A stretch of DNA of 42,962 bases from Pseudomonas sp. ICMP 561 (GTDB taxonomy: Bacteria; Pseudomonadota; Gammaproteobacteria; Pseudomonadales; Pseudomonadaceae). This document shows positions 27,902-35,675 of the stretch, one piece after another. Positions within the stretch are counted from its first letter, which is position 1; each line of letters starts with the position of its first letter. Below the pieces are notes generated by a model. The model saw only the letters and a list, made by a program, of their open reading frames with translations, was not told where the DNA came from and did no database searches. The position numbers and the translations under genes are program-made. Location of the stretch: assembly GCF_002699985.1 (NCBI RefSeq), contig NZ_LKBT01000025.1:336-43297 (forward strand). The letters are read 5' to 3'.

Positions 27902-29014
27902 ATGATCAAGTCACGCGCTGCTGTTGCCTTTGCCCCCAATGAACCGCTGCAAATCGTCGAAGTTGACGTCGAAGCGCCAAAGGCCGGTGAGGTGTTGATT
28001 CGCACGGTCGCTTCCGGTGTTTGCCATACCGACGCTTACACGTTGTCCGGTGCCGATTCTGAAGGCGTGTTCCCGTGCATTCTGGGTCACGAAGGCGGCG
28101 GTGTTGTTGAGGCCATCGGCGAGGGTGTTACGTCCTTGGAAGTCGGCGACCATGTGATCCCGCTGTATACCGCCGAATGCCGGGAGTGCAAGTTCTGCAA
28201 GTCCGGTAAAACCAACCTTTGTCAAAAAGTTCGCGCTACTCAGGGCAAAGGCCTGATGCCTGATGGCACGACCCGCTTCAGCTACAACGGCGAGCCGGTG
28301 TATCACTACATGGGTTGCTCGACGTTCTCCGAGTACACCGTGGTGCCGGAAATTTCTTTGGCCAAAATCCCCAAAGAAGCCCCGCTGGAAAAAGTCTGCC
28401 TGTTGGGCTGCGGCGTCACCACCGGTATTGGTGCTGTGCTCAACACCGCCAAAGTCGAAGAGGGTGCGACTGTCGCCATCTTCGGTCTGGGTGGTATCGG
28501 ACTGGCTGCGATCATCGGCGCGAAAATGGCCAAGGCTTCGCGGATCATCGCAATCGACATCAACCCGGCGAAATTCGACGTGGCCCGTGAACTGGGTGCG
28601 ACCGATTTCATTAATCCAAAAGATCACGAAAAGCCGATTCAGGATGTGATCGTTGAATTGACCGACGGTGGTGTGGATTACAGCTTCGAATGTATCGGTA
28701 ACGTGAACCTGATGCGTGCCGCGCTGGAATGCTGCCACAAAGGCTGGGGCGAATCGGTGATCATCGGCGTAGCGCCGTCGGGTCAGGAAATCGCCACTCG
28801 CCCATTCCAGCTGGTGACCGGTCGCGTCTGGCGCGGTTCGGCTTTCGGCGGCGTGCGTGGTCGTACCGAACTGCCAAGCTACGTCGAAAAATCTCAGACA
28901 GGCGAAATCCCGCTGGATACCTTTATTACCCACACCATGGGGCTTGAAGACATCAACAAGGCGTTCGACCTGATGCACGACGGTAAAAGCATTCGTACAG
29001 TCATTCACTTTTAA
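27902..29014 (+). CDS. frmA: S-(hydroxymethyl)glutathione dehydrogenase / class III alcohol dehydrogenase
   Basis: Oxidises S-hydroxymethylglutathione, the formaldehyde-glutathione adduct, to S-formylglutathione with NAD+; it also reduces S-nitrosoglutathione. The 370-residue protein has catalytic zinc ligands Cys41 and His63-Glu64 (GHEGGG) and the structural zinc cysteines 93, 96, 99 and 107. The Rossmann motif GLGGIG and the class III-typical RTVIHF C-terminus are also present. ATG 27902 follows GGAGAAAG; a TTG one codon upstream is unlikely. The hydrolase for its product is the next gene. Also called adhC. Confidence 0.96.
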   Translation: MIKSRAAVAFAPNEPLQIVEVDVEAPKAGEVLIRTVASGVCHTDAYTLSGADSEGVFPCILGHEGGGVVEAIGEGVTSLEVGDHVIPLYTAECRECKFCKSGKTNLCQKVRATQGKGLMPDGTTRFSYNGEPVYHYMGCSTFSEYTVVPEISLAKIPKEAPLEKVCLLGCGVTTGIGAVLNTAKVEEGATVAIFGLGGIGLAAIIGAKMAKASRIIAIDINPAKFDVARELGATDFINPKDHEKPIQDVIVELTDGGVDYSFECIGNVNLMRAALECCHKGWGESVIIGVAPSGQEIATRPFQLVTGRVWRGSAFGGVRGRTELPSYVEKSQTGEIPLDTFITHTMGLEDINKAFDLMHDGKSIRTVIHF

Positions 29015-29021
29015 GCAGTTG

Positions 29022-29086
29022 CAAGCTTCAAGCGACAAGCTACAAGAGGGTTCCGCGCCTCTTGCAGCTTGAAGCTTGTAGCTTGT
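29022..29086. repeat. Overlapping inverted repeats between frmA and fghA
   Basis: CAAGCTTCAAGC (29022-29033) is the exact reverse complement of 29067-29078. ACAAGCTACAAG (29035-29046) is the exact reverse complement of 29075-29086. An inner CAAGAGG/CCTCTTG stem (29043-29049 with 29058-29064) closes a GC-rich loop. The arms overlap, so alternative folds compete. CAAGCTTCAAGC-type repeats are frequent between Pseudomonas genes as I recall. It occupies nearly all of the 90-base gap and has no T-run. Confidence 0.8.
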
Positions 29087-29104
29087 GCCTGGGAGTTTAC
29101 GACC

Positions 29105-29950
29105 ATGGCTCTAGAGAATATTTCCTGTCAGAAAAGCTTTGGCGGCTGGCACAAGCGTTACAAGCATCATTCCGAGGTGCTCGGCTGTGACATGGTGTTT
29201 GCTGTCTACCTGCCGCCACAGGCTGAGCAGGGTGGCAAGTTACCAGTGCTGTACTGGCTTTCCGGTCTGACCTGTACCGATGAAAACTTCATGCAGAAGG
29301 CGGCGGCTCAACGCGTCGCGGCCGAGTTGGGGTTGATCATCGTTGCGCCGGACACGAGCCCGCGTGGCCCTGGTGTTGCGGGGGATCCTGATGGCGCGTG
29401 GGATTTTGGCCTCGGTGCCGGGTTCTATCTCAATGCCACCCAGGAACCGTGGGCCAGGCATTACCGCATGCATGACTACGTAGTGAACGAATTGCCTGCG
29501 TTGGTCGAGGAGCATTTCCCGGCTTCGCAGGCGCGTGGGATCAGCGGCCACTCCATGGGCGGCCATGGTGCGCTGATCTGCGCGTTGCGTAATCCGGGGC
29601 GCTATAAATCGGTCTCGGCGTTTTCGCCGATCACTAATCCGATGGATTGCCCTTGGGGGCAGAAAGCCTTTTCCCGTTACCTGGGTGAAGAGCGCTCCCG
29701 CTGGCGCGAATGGGATGCCACTGTGCTGATTGCCGATGCGCGCGAGAAGCTGCCGATACTGGTGGATCAGGGTGATCGCGATGACTTTCTCGCCAACCAG
29801 CTCAAGCCCGAAGCGCTGGTTCAGGCGGCGAAAGCGGCGGGGCATCCTCTGACATTGCGGATGCAGCCCGGTTACGACCACAGCTATTTCTTCATCGCCA
29901 GCTTTATTGAAGACCACCTGCGGCATCATGGCGACGCGTTGAACAGCTAA
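29105..29950 (+). CDS. fghA: S-formylglutathione hydrolase
   Basis: Hydrolyses S-formylglutathione to formate and glutathione, completing formaldehyde detoxification begun by FrmA. The 281-residue alpha/beta hydrolase (esterase D type) has the nucleophile Ser150 in GHSMGGHGA. The Asp lies in LVDQGDRDDF and the His in GYDHSYFF. The start ATG 29105 is preceded by GGGAG at 29090-29094. The open frame reaches back to 29069, but that part is translated repeat. It is separated from frmA only by the repeat cluster. Confidence 0.96.
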   Translation: MALENISCQKSFGGWHKRYKHHSEVLGCDMVFAVYLPPQAEQGGKLPVLYWLSGLTCTDENFMQKAAAQRVAAELGLIIVAPDTSPRGPGVAGDPDGAWDFGLGAGFYLNATQEPWARHYRMHDYVVNELPALVEEHFPASQARGISGHSMGGHGALICALRNPGRYKSVSAFSPITNPMDCPWGQKAFSRYLGEERSRWREWDATVLIADAREKLPILVDQGDRDDFLANQLKPEALVQAAKAAGHPLTLRMQPGYDHSYFFIASFIEDHLRHHGDALNS

Positions 29951-29973
29951 GCGTCGACAAAGTAGGTAGAATC

Positions 29974-30003
29974 ACGCCCTGACTTTTTTCAGGGCGTTTT
30001 TTT
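29974..30003 (+). terminator. Terminator of fghA abutting the ispF start codon
   Basis: ACGCCCTGA (29974-29982) pairs perfectly with TCAGGGCGT (29989-29997), loop CTTTTT, followed by T's to 30003. The ATG of ispF begins at the very next base. The only Shine-Dalgarno-like bases for ispF (AGGG at 29991-29994) are inside the right arm. TAGAAT at 29967-29972 could be a -10 for ispF, with a start point inside the hairpin, but no -35 is evident. Confidence 0.88.
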
Positions 30004-30477
30004 ATGCGTATTGGCCATGGCTATGATGTGCACCGTTTCGCTGAAGGCGACTTCATCACCCTGGGTGGCGTGCGCATTGCTCACCGATTCGGCCTGCTCG
30101 CTCATTCCGATGGTGATGTTCTGCTGCACGCCTTGAGTGATGCATTGCTCGGCGCTGCCGCACTGGGTGATATCGGCAAGCATTTCCCGGACACCGATCC
30201 GCAGTTCAAAGGCGCTGACAGCCGGGCATTGCTGCGCCACGTCTTGAAGCTGGTGAAAAGCAAGGGCTGGAAAGTGGGCAATGTGGACGCGACGATTGTT
30301 GCTCAGGCACCGAAAATGGCCCCTCATATCGAATCCATGCGGGCATTGATCGCAGAGGATCTTCAAGTCGAGCTGGATCAAGTGAACGTCAAGGCAACCA
30401 CCACTGAGAAGCTCGGTTTCACAGGTCGTGAAGAAGGCATCGCCGTTCACGCCGTCGCGCTGTTGCTGTCCGCATGA
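30004..30477 (+). CDS. ispF: 2-C-methyl-D-erythritol 2,4-cyclodiphosphate synthase
   Basis: MEP-pathway cyclase releasing CMP to form MEcPP. The 157-residue product begins RIGHGYDVHRF with metal ligands Asp8 and His10 and has His42 in AHSDGDVLLHALSDALLG. The TTTEKLGFTGREEGI C-terminal signature is present. The start is fixed by the family N-terminus, yet the ATG directly follows the T-run of a terminator, an unusual leader. The stop overlaps truD as ATGA. It heads the ispF-truD-surE-pcm group. Confidence 0.96.
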   Translation: MRIGHGYDVHRFAEGDFITLGGVRIAHRFGLLAHSDGDVLLHALSDALLGAAALGDIGKHFPDTDPQFKGADSRALLRHVLKLVKSKGWKVGNVDATIVAQAPKMAPHIESMRALIAEDLQVELDQVNVKATTTEKLGFTGREEGIAVHAVALLLSA

Positions 30478-31532
30478 CCGAATCAGAACTGCTGGGCCCG
30501 CAAGCCTATGGTCAGCCGCTGGGCAGCGCGGTGCTCAAGGCGACCGCCGAAGATTTTCAGGTCGATGAAGTGCTGGACATCCCGCTCTCCGGCGATGGCG
30601 AGCATTTATGGTTATGGGTCGAGAAACGCGGCCTCAACACTGAGGAAGCCGCCCGCCGTCTGGCGCGTGCTGCTGGCGTTCAGTTGAGGACTGTCAGCTA
30701 TGCCGGGTTGAAGGATCGTCAGGCCCTGACTCGTCAATGGTTCAGCATCCAGTTGCCGGGCAAGGCTGACCCCGACTTGAGTTCGGCGGAAAACGAGACC
30801 CTGAAAATTCTTCAATGCACCCGTCACAAGCGCAAGCTTCAACGCGGTGCCCATGCTGCAAATGGATTCACGTTGCGTCTGACCCAGCTGAATGTCGACA
30901 AAGACGCGCTGAACGCGCGACTTGAGTTGATCGCCAAGGCCGGGATACCCAATTACTTCGGTGCCCAGAGATTTGGCTACCAGGGCGGGAATCTGGGGGA
31001 GGCACGCGATTACGCTGCGCGTCAGGCATTGCCGGAGCAGCGTGCAGTGCGTTCCCGACTGTTGTCCACCGCTCGTAGCTACCTGTTCAATCAGGTCCTG
31101 GCGTCCCGTGTGGCTGATGGCTCATGGCAGGTTGCTCAGGTGGGTGATTTGCTGGCATTCACCGACAGCCGCAGTTTTTTTCCGGCGGGCGAAAATGAAT
31201 GCAGCGATCCTCGGCTGGCGATTCTTGACCTGCATCCAACCGGTCCGCAATGGGGAGAAGGCCCATCGCCAGCCTCCGGCGCCACGGCCGCGCTGGAAAA
31301 TGACGTGGCCAATCGCGAGTCAGCATTGCGCGACTGGCTCACAAGAGCAGGAATGGAGCACGAACGACGCATCCTGCGACTGCCCATTGGGCGGTTGACG
31401 TGGCATTATCCCGAGCCTGACATTCTGCAACTGGAATTCGTCCTTCCGCCCGGATGCTTCGCCACTGTACTGGTGCGCGAACTTGTTGATCTGGCGCCGG
31501 TTGGGCAGACGGACAGCTCATGCGTATTCTGA
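30474..31532 (+). CDS. truD: tRNA pseudouridine(13) synthase
   Basis: Makes pseudouridine at position 13 of tRNA-Glu. The 352-residue protein has the catalytic Asp81 in AGLKDRQALTRQWFS, preceded by VEKRGLNTEEAARRLARAAG, and the NYFGAQRFGYQGGN motif of the TruD insertion domain. Translation is coupled to ispF (4-base overlap), and its last 13 bases overlap the start of surE. The length is typical. Confidence 0.96.
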   Translation: MTESELLGPQAYGQPLGSAVLKATAEDFQVDEVLDIPLSGDGEHLWLWVEKRGLNTEEAARRLARAAGVQLRTVSYAGLKDRQALTRQWFSIQLPGKADPDLSSAENETLKILQCTRHKRKLQRGAHAANGFTLRLTQLNVDKDALNARLELIAKAGIPNYFGAQRFGYQGGNLGEARDYAARQALPEQRAVRSRLLSTARSYLFNQVLASRVADGSWQVAQVGDLLAFTDSRSFFPAGENECSDPRLAILDLHPTGPQWGEGPSPASGATAALENDVANRESALRDWLTRAGMEHERRILRLPIGRLTWHYPEPDILQLEFVLPPGCFATVLVRELVDLAPVGQTDSSCVF

Positions 31533-32269
31533 TTTCTAACGATGACGGGGTCACCGCACCTGGTCTCGCTGCGTTGTATGCGGCGCTGGCCGATTACAGC
31601 GAGTGCGTGGTGATCGCCCCCGATCAAGACAAAAGCGGCGCCAGTAGCTCGTTGACGCTCGACCGGCCTTTGCATCCCCATGCCTTGGAGAACGGTTTCA
31701 TCAGCGTCAACGGTACGCCGACCGATTGTGTGCACCTGGGCCTTAACGGGTTGCTGGACGTGCAACCGGATATGGTCGTGTCGGGTATCAACCTGGGCGC
31801 GAACCTGGGGGACGACGTGCTGTATTCCGGTACCGTGGCGGCAGCGCTTGAGGGTCGATTCCTGAACAAGCCTTCATTTGCGTTCTCTTTCCTGTCGCGT
31901 CAGCCGGATAACCTGGCAACCGCTGCGCATTACGCGCGAATGCTGGTCGAAGCTCATGAGCAGCTGGATTTGCCACCGCGCACAGTGTTGAACGTGAACA
32001 TTCCCAATCTGCCCCTTGATCGTATTCGGGGCATTCAATTGACTCGTCTTGGTCATCGGGCGAGAGCAGCAGCGCCGATCAAGGTCGTCGACCCACGGGG
32101 TCGGGCCGGTTACTGGATTGCAGCTGCCGGTGACGCAGAGGATGGCGGTGCAGGCACGGATTTTCATGCAGTGATGCAGGGTTATGTTTCGGTTACTCCC
32201 TTGCAGCTTGATCGTACTTACCAGGACGGGTTCGCTAGCCTGAACAAATGGCTGGAGGGCCTTCTTTGA
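31520..32269 (+). CDS. surE: 5'/3'-nucleotidase SurE
   Basis: Metal-dependent nucleoside 5'/3'-monophosphate phosphatase linked to stationary-phase survival. The 249-residue protein starts RILISNDDGVTAPG with metal-binding Asp8-Asp9. It continues with DKSGASSSLTL, NGTPTDCVHLGL and SGINLGANLGDDVLYSGTVAAALEG, all family hallmarks. It overlaps truD by 13 bases and pcm by one. The surE-pcm-nlpD-rpoS order is conserved in gammaproteobacteria. Confidence 0.97.
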   Translation: MRILISNDDGVTAPGLAALYAALADYSECVVIAPDQDKSGASSSLTLDRPLHPHALENGFISVNGTPTDCVHLGLNGLLDVQPDMVVSGINLGANLGDDVLYSGTVAAALEGRFLNKPSFAFSFLSRQPDNLATAAHYARMLVEAHEQLDLPPRTVLNVNIPNLPLDRIRGIQLTRLGHRARAAAPIKVVDPRGRAGYWIAAAGDAEDGGAGTDFHAVMQGYVSVTPLQLDRTYQDGFASLNKWLEGLL

Positions 32270-32946
32270 TGTCGCGCGAGCAAGATGATCTGTTACGTCG
32301 TGGAATCGGGATGACCTCCCAGCGGACTCGCGAGCGTCTGATTCAACGCCTCTACGATGAAGGGCTGTCCAACGCGCAGGTGCTGGAAGTCATACGCAAG
32401 ACCCCCCGGCATCTGTTTGTCGATGAAGCCCTGGCTCATCGCGCCTACGAAGATACGGCGCTGCCAATTGGTCATAACCAGACCATTTCTCAGCCTTACA
32501 TGGTCGCGCGGATGAGCGAGCTGCTGTTGGCGGCAGGTCCTCTGGACAAGGTCATGGAGATCGGTACCGGTTCCGGCTACCAGACTGCCGTTCTGGCACA
32601 GTTGGTAGAGCGTGTGTTTTCGGTTGAGCGCATCAAGGTCCTGCAGGATCGCGCCAAGGAGCGTCTGGTTGAGCTGAACCTTCGCAACGTCGTGTTTCGC
32701 TGGGGCGACGGTTGGGAAGGCTGGCCGGCGCTGGCACCGTACAACGGGATTATCGTGACCGCTGTAGCAACCGACGTGCCGCAGGCTTTGCTCGACCAGC
32801 TTGCTCCCGGAGGGCGATTGGTTATCCCCGTTGGATCGGGCGAAGTGCAGCAGTTGATGCTCATTGTGCGTGAAGAAAACGGGTTCTCCCGGCATGTGCT
32901 GGGAGCGGTACGTTTTGTACCTTTGCTCAATGGTCCGCTAGCTTGA
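32269..32946 (+). CDS. pcm: Protein-L-isoaspartate O-methyltransferase
   Basis: Uses S-adenosylmethionine to methylate isoaspartyl residues and so repair aged proteins. The SAM-binding motif MEIGTGSGYQTAVLA is intact, as are the PRHLFVDEA and IGHNQTISQPYMVA motifs. From ATG 32269 the product is 225 aa. This start overlaps the surE stop (TGATG) and has a strong GGAGGG at 32254-32259. A shorter 211-residue form from the in-frame ATG at 32311 (MTSQRTRERL) is the version annotated in some relatives. The 191-base gap after it shows nothing I can name. Confidence 0.94.
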   Translation: MSREQDDLLRRGIGMTSQRTRERLIQRLYDEGLSNAQVLEVIRKTPRHLFVDEALAHRAYEDTALPIGHNQTISQPYMVARMSELLLAAGPLDKVMEIGTGSGYQTAVLAQLVERVFSVERIKVLQDRAKERLVELNLRNVVFRWGDGWEGWPALAPYNGIIVTAVATDVPQALLDQLAPGGRLVIPVGSGEVQQLMLIVREENGFSRHVLGAVRFVPLLNGPLA

Positions 32947-33137
32947 TGACAACTCACTGAATTCTGCGCACCGCCGCCTGTCTACCCCATGGCATTGAGG
33001 ACCGGCAGCGCAGTTGAGCTCGAGAAACAGCGAGCCCTGACGTACCCATTGGCTTCAAAGCATTAAGCAGTAGCTGCCAGCCGTTATTACGGCACAATAG
33101 GCATCTTTAATTCAGTCACCAGTAAAGGGAGTGGCGG

Positions 33138-34004
33138 GTGAGTCGCACAGTCATTCGGCAGCGTAGTTATTCAACAAGTTTTCAGCGGCTGGTGATTGGC
33201 ATTGCGCTCAGTGTCCTCTTGGTCGGTTGTTCCAGTGCGCCGTCCGGTGGCGTGCGTGTTGTCGATCGGAATAGCAATGCTGCCCCTCAGCGTCCAACAG
33301 TAACTACCGGACAATACGTCGTCCGTCGGGGCGATACGCTTTTTTCCATTGCCTTTCGTTACGGCTGGGACTACAAGGCGCTGGCGGCGCGTAATCAGAT
33401 TCCTGAACCCTACACGATTCGTCCGGGTCAGACGATTCGCTTCGACGGGCGTTCAAATTCAACATCGTCGGCCGTTGCGAGCTCATCTGGAGCCGGGCGT
33501 CCACCTGTTACGGCCACGACGACTTCAACGACAACAAGTCCCTCTGGCTCGGTCAAAACCACGGTTATTTCCAAGCCGGTGACGGTGGTTCCGCCTCCAG
33601 CGGGCAGCTCTACAGTGCCTGCCGGGCCTTCTCCCAAGGGCTGGACGTGGCCGTCGAACGGTATTTTGATCGGGAAATTTTCTTCAAACGGTAGTTTGAA
33701 TAAAGGCATTGATATCGCTGGAGATTTGGGACAGCCTGTTTTAGCTGCGTCTGATGGGTCAGTGGTTTACGCCGGGAGTGGGTTGCGGGGCTACGGCGAA
33801 TTAGTCATCATCAAACACAGCGATACCTACGTAAGTGCTTACGGCCACAACCGTAGGCTGTTGGTTCGGGAGGGGCAACAGGTCAAAGCTGGGCAGACGA
33901 TTGCCGAGATGGGGTCAACGGGAACTGACCGGGTGAAGCTGCATTTTGAGATTCGCCGCCAAGGTAAACCTGTAGATCCGCTGCAATTCCTGCCACGTCG
34001 TTGA
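33138..34004 (+). CDS. nlpD: Lipoprotein NlpD, LysM plus degenerate M23 (LytM) domain
   Basis: Outer-membrane lipoprotein that activates septal amidases of the AmiC type. The 288-residue product has a lipobox LVGC with lipidated Cys31, a LysM peptidoglycan-binding domain (about 59-103), a Ser/Thr/Pro-rich linker and a C-terminal M23 domain. The zinc ligands are degenerate: the first His is replaced in LNKGIDIAGD and the first His of the HxH pair is Lys in KLHFEIR. The domain should therefore be non-catalytic, as in known NlpD. It begins at a GTG after AAAGGGAG. The rpoS promoter is expected inside it. Confidence 0.93.
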   Translation: MSRTVIRQRSYSTSFQRLVIGIALSVLLVGCSSAPSGGVRVVDRNSNAAPQRPTVTTGQYVVRRGDTLFSIAFRYGWDYKALAARNQIPEPYTIRPGQTIRFDGRSNSTSSAVASSSGAGRPPVTATTTSTTTSPSGSVKTTVISKPVTVVPPPAGSSTVPAGPSPKGWTWPSNGILIGKFSSNGSLNKGIDIAGDLGQPVLAASDGSVVYAGSGLRGYGELVIIKHSDTYVSAYGHNRRLLVREGQQVKAGQTIAEMGSTGTDRVKLHFEIRRQGKPVDPLQFLPRR

Positions 34005-34105
34005 TTGTTGCCAGCCTGTTCCTGGCGTAGAGGGACAGGCTCAAGCGTTGCCATGGAACTGGCGTCGCTGGAGCTTGAGGTCGAACTCACCAAAGGACTA
34101 TAACA

Positions 34106-35122
34106 ATGGCTCTTAGCAAAGAAGCGCCGGAGTTTGACATCGACGATGAGGTTCTCCTTATGGAAACCGCCATCGTTCTGGAGTCGGAGCTTGAAACGGA
34201 TGAGAAGCAGACTCGTGCTGCCTCTGTTCCCCGATCCAGAACCAAAAACTCCACATCACTCAAACAGCACAAATATATCGACTACACCCGGGCGCTTGAT
34301 GCGACCCAGTTGTACCTCAATGAAATCGGGTTCTCCCCGTTGCTCACCCCGGAAGAGGAAGTCCATTTTGCGAGACTCTCGCAAAAAGGTGATCCGGCCG
34401 GTCGAAAACGCATGATTGAGAGTAATCTGCGACTGGTGGTAAAAATCGCCAGGCGCTACGTCAATCGTGGATTGTCATTGCTGGACCTGATCGAAGAGGG
34501 CAACCTCGGGCTTATCAGAGCAGTCGAAAAATTCGATCCGGAACGTGGATTCCGTTTCTCAACCTACGCGACATGGTGGATTCGTCAGACCATTGAGCGT
34601 GCGATCATGAATCAGACCCGCACCATTCGGTTGCCGATTCATGTCGTCAAAGAACTCAACGTCTATTTGCGGGCTGCTCGCGAACTGACGCAAAAACTCG
34701 ATCACGAACCCTCGCCCGAAGAAATCGCCAACCTGCTTGAAAAGCCGGTGGGTGAGGTCAAGCGCATGCTTGGTCTGAATGAGCGGGTTTCCTCTGTCGA
34801 CGTTTCTCTCGGTCCGGATTCCGACAAGACATTGCTCGATACCCTGACCGATGATCGCCCTACCGACCCGTGTGAGTTGCTGCAAGACGATGATCTTTCA
34901 CAGAGCATTGACCAATGGCTCTCAGAGCTGACCGACAAGCAGAGAGAGGTCGTGATACGGCGTTTCGGCTTGCGCGGACATGAGAGCAGCACGCTGGAAG
35001 ATGTAGGGCTGGAAATCGGCCTTACTCGCGAGCGTGTCAGGCAGATCCAGGTAGAGGGCCTCAAGCGTCTGCGTGAGATCCTCGAAAAAAATGGTCTGTC
35101 GAGCGAGTCATTGTTTCAATGA
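34106..35122 (+). CDS. rpoS: RNA polymerase sigma factor RpoS (sigma-38)
   Basis: General stress and stationary-phase sigma factor. The 338-residue product has region 1.2 (DATQLYLNEIGFSPLL), region 2 (RLVVKIARRYVNRGLSLLDLIEEGN and ERGFRFSTYATWWIRQ), region 3 and region 4.2 with its helix-turn-helix (LEDVGLEIGLTRERVRQIQVEGLKRLR). AAAGGAC sits upstream of the ATG. It follows nlpD by 101 bases and ends in a strong terminator. In Pseudomonas its activity is tied to the Gac/Rsm system, and rsmZ is the next gene. Confidence 0.97.
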   Translation: MALSKEAPEFDIDDEVLLMETAIVLESELETDEKQTRAASVPRSRTKNSTSLKQHKYIDYTRALDATQLYLNEIGFSPLLTPEEEVHFARLSQKGDPAGRKRMIESNLRLVVKIARRYVNRGLSLLDLIEEGNLGLIRAVEKFDPERGFRFSTYATWWIRQTIERAIMNQTRTIRLPIHVVKELNVYLRAARELTQKLDHEPSPEEIANLLEKPVGEVKRMLGLNERVSSVDVSLGPDSDKTLLDTLTDDRPTDPCELLQDDDLSQSIDQWLSELTDKQREVVIRRFGLRGHESSTLEDVGLEIGLTRERVRQIQVEGLKRLREILEKNGLSSESLFQ

Positions 35123-35168
35123 CGTGAATGTTCATGAAGATAAACTATGTGTTTATCTTTCACACAAC

Positions 35169-35196
35169 AAAAACACCCCGTTCAGGGGTGTTTTTT
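35169..35196 (+). terminator. Intrinsic terminator of rpoS
   Basis: An 11-bp stem, 35169-35179 with 35185-35195 (core CACCCC/GGGGTG), encloses loop GTTCA. The right arm ends in a run of six T's. It lies 46 bases after the rpoS stop. Confidence 0.9.
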
Positions 35197-35274
35197 ATTG
35201 CACGGGAAACTAGCTGGCTGCCATTAGTGGCTTTTCAAATACTGCACGGTCGGTTCGTAACTTGACTCTTTCGT

Positions 35275-35292
35275 TGTAAGCCATTACTTACG
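35275..35292 (+). promoter_or_regulatory. GacA upstream activating sequence of rsmZ
   Basis: TGTAAG (35275-35280), six bases, CTTACG (35287-35292) matches the known GacA-box consensus TGTAAG-N6-CTTACA at 11 of 12 positions. It lies about 170 bases upstream of the inferred rsmZ start, the spacing reported for P. fluorescens. A second TGTAAG at 35298-35303 lacks the partner half. Confidence 0.85.
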
Positions 35293-35355
35293 CGTGCTGT
35301 AAGTCTTTGCGAAATACCGTGAACAACATCGGCTTTTTCGAGTGTAGTAGTTTAT

Positions 35356-35368
35356 TAAGTTGTTGATA
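35356..35368. promoter_or_regulatory. IHF-like binding site upstream of rsmZ
   Basis: TAAGTTGTTGATA agrees fully with the reverse complement of the IHF consensus (YAA-N4-TTGATW) and lies in an AT-rich stretch between the GacA box and the rsmZ promoter. IHF has been reported to act at the rsmZ promoter in P. fluorescens. Single-site matches arise by chance, so this is moderate evidence. Confidence 0.55.
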
Positions 35369-35427
35369 AATATGGTTTTATTTTTAGATCGGTTCAGGTC
35401 TGGAAGATCTTGAAAGATTTAACCTGC

Positions 35428-35455
35428 TTGCTCGCGCCGTAAAAATCACTACTAT
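35428..35455 (+). promoter_or_regulatory. Candidate rsmZ promoter
   Basis: TTGCTC at 35428-35433 and TACTAT at 35450-35455 with 16 bases between. Transcription would start around 35462, exactly where the rsmZ 5' hairpin begins. Confidence 0.6.
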
Positions 35456-35461
35456 CAGAAC

Positions 35462-35592
35462 TGTGCCCACGGATGGACACAGGCCGTCAAGGAAGACAGT
35501 CAAGGACATCGCAGGACGCGATTCATCAGGATGATGAAAGGGATTAAAAGGATTAGGGAAAAAATGTGGGCGGGTTATACCGCCCCTTTTTT
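35462..35592 (+). ncRNA. rsmZ: Regulatory RNA RsmZ (sequesters RsmA/RsmE/CsrA)
   Basis: RsmZ titrates the translational repressors RsmA/RsmE through many GGA motifs and is switched on by GacS/GacA. The roughly 131-nt segment holds about nine GGA triplets. Several are in hairpin loops: TGTG/CACA plus CCA/TGG with loop CGGA (35462-35481); TCGC-AGGAC-GCGA (35509-35521); TTCATC-AGGAT-GATGAA (35522-35538). A terminator GGGCGG/CCGCCC (35568-35573 with 35580-35585) and six T's close it. Position between rpoS and fdxA is the known rsmZ locus. It carries no coding signal. Confidence 0.93.
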
Positions 35593-35632
35593 CGTCTGGA
35601 GAAAAGTGCTTTCAAGTCCGGACGACGCCTAC

Positions 35633-35653
35633 AAAAAAAGCCCCGAAAGGGGC
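35633..35653 (-). terminator. Intrinsic terminator of fdxA
   Basis: On the minus strand GCCCC and GGGGC form a stem with a TTTC loop (35640-35653), followed by seven T's (complement of 35633-35639). It lies just past the fdxA stop. Confidence 0.85.
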
Positions 35654-35675
35654 CTTCTTCAACAGCCGGGAATTC

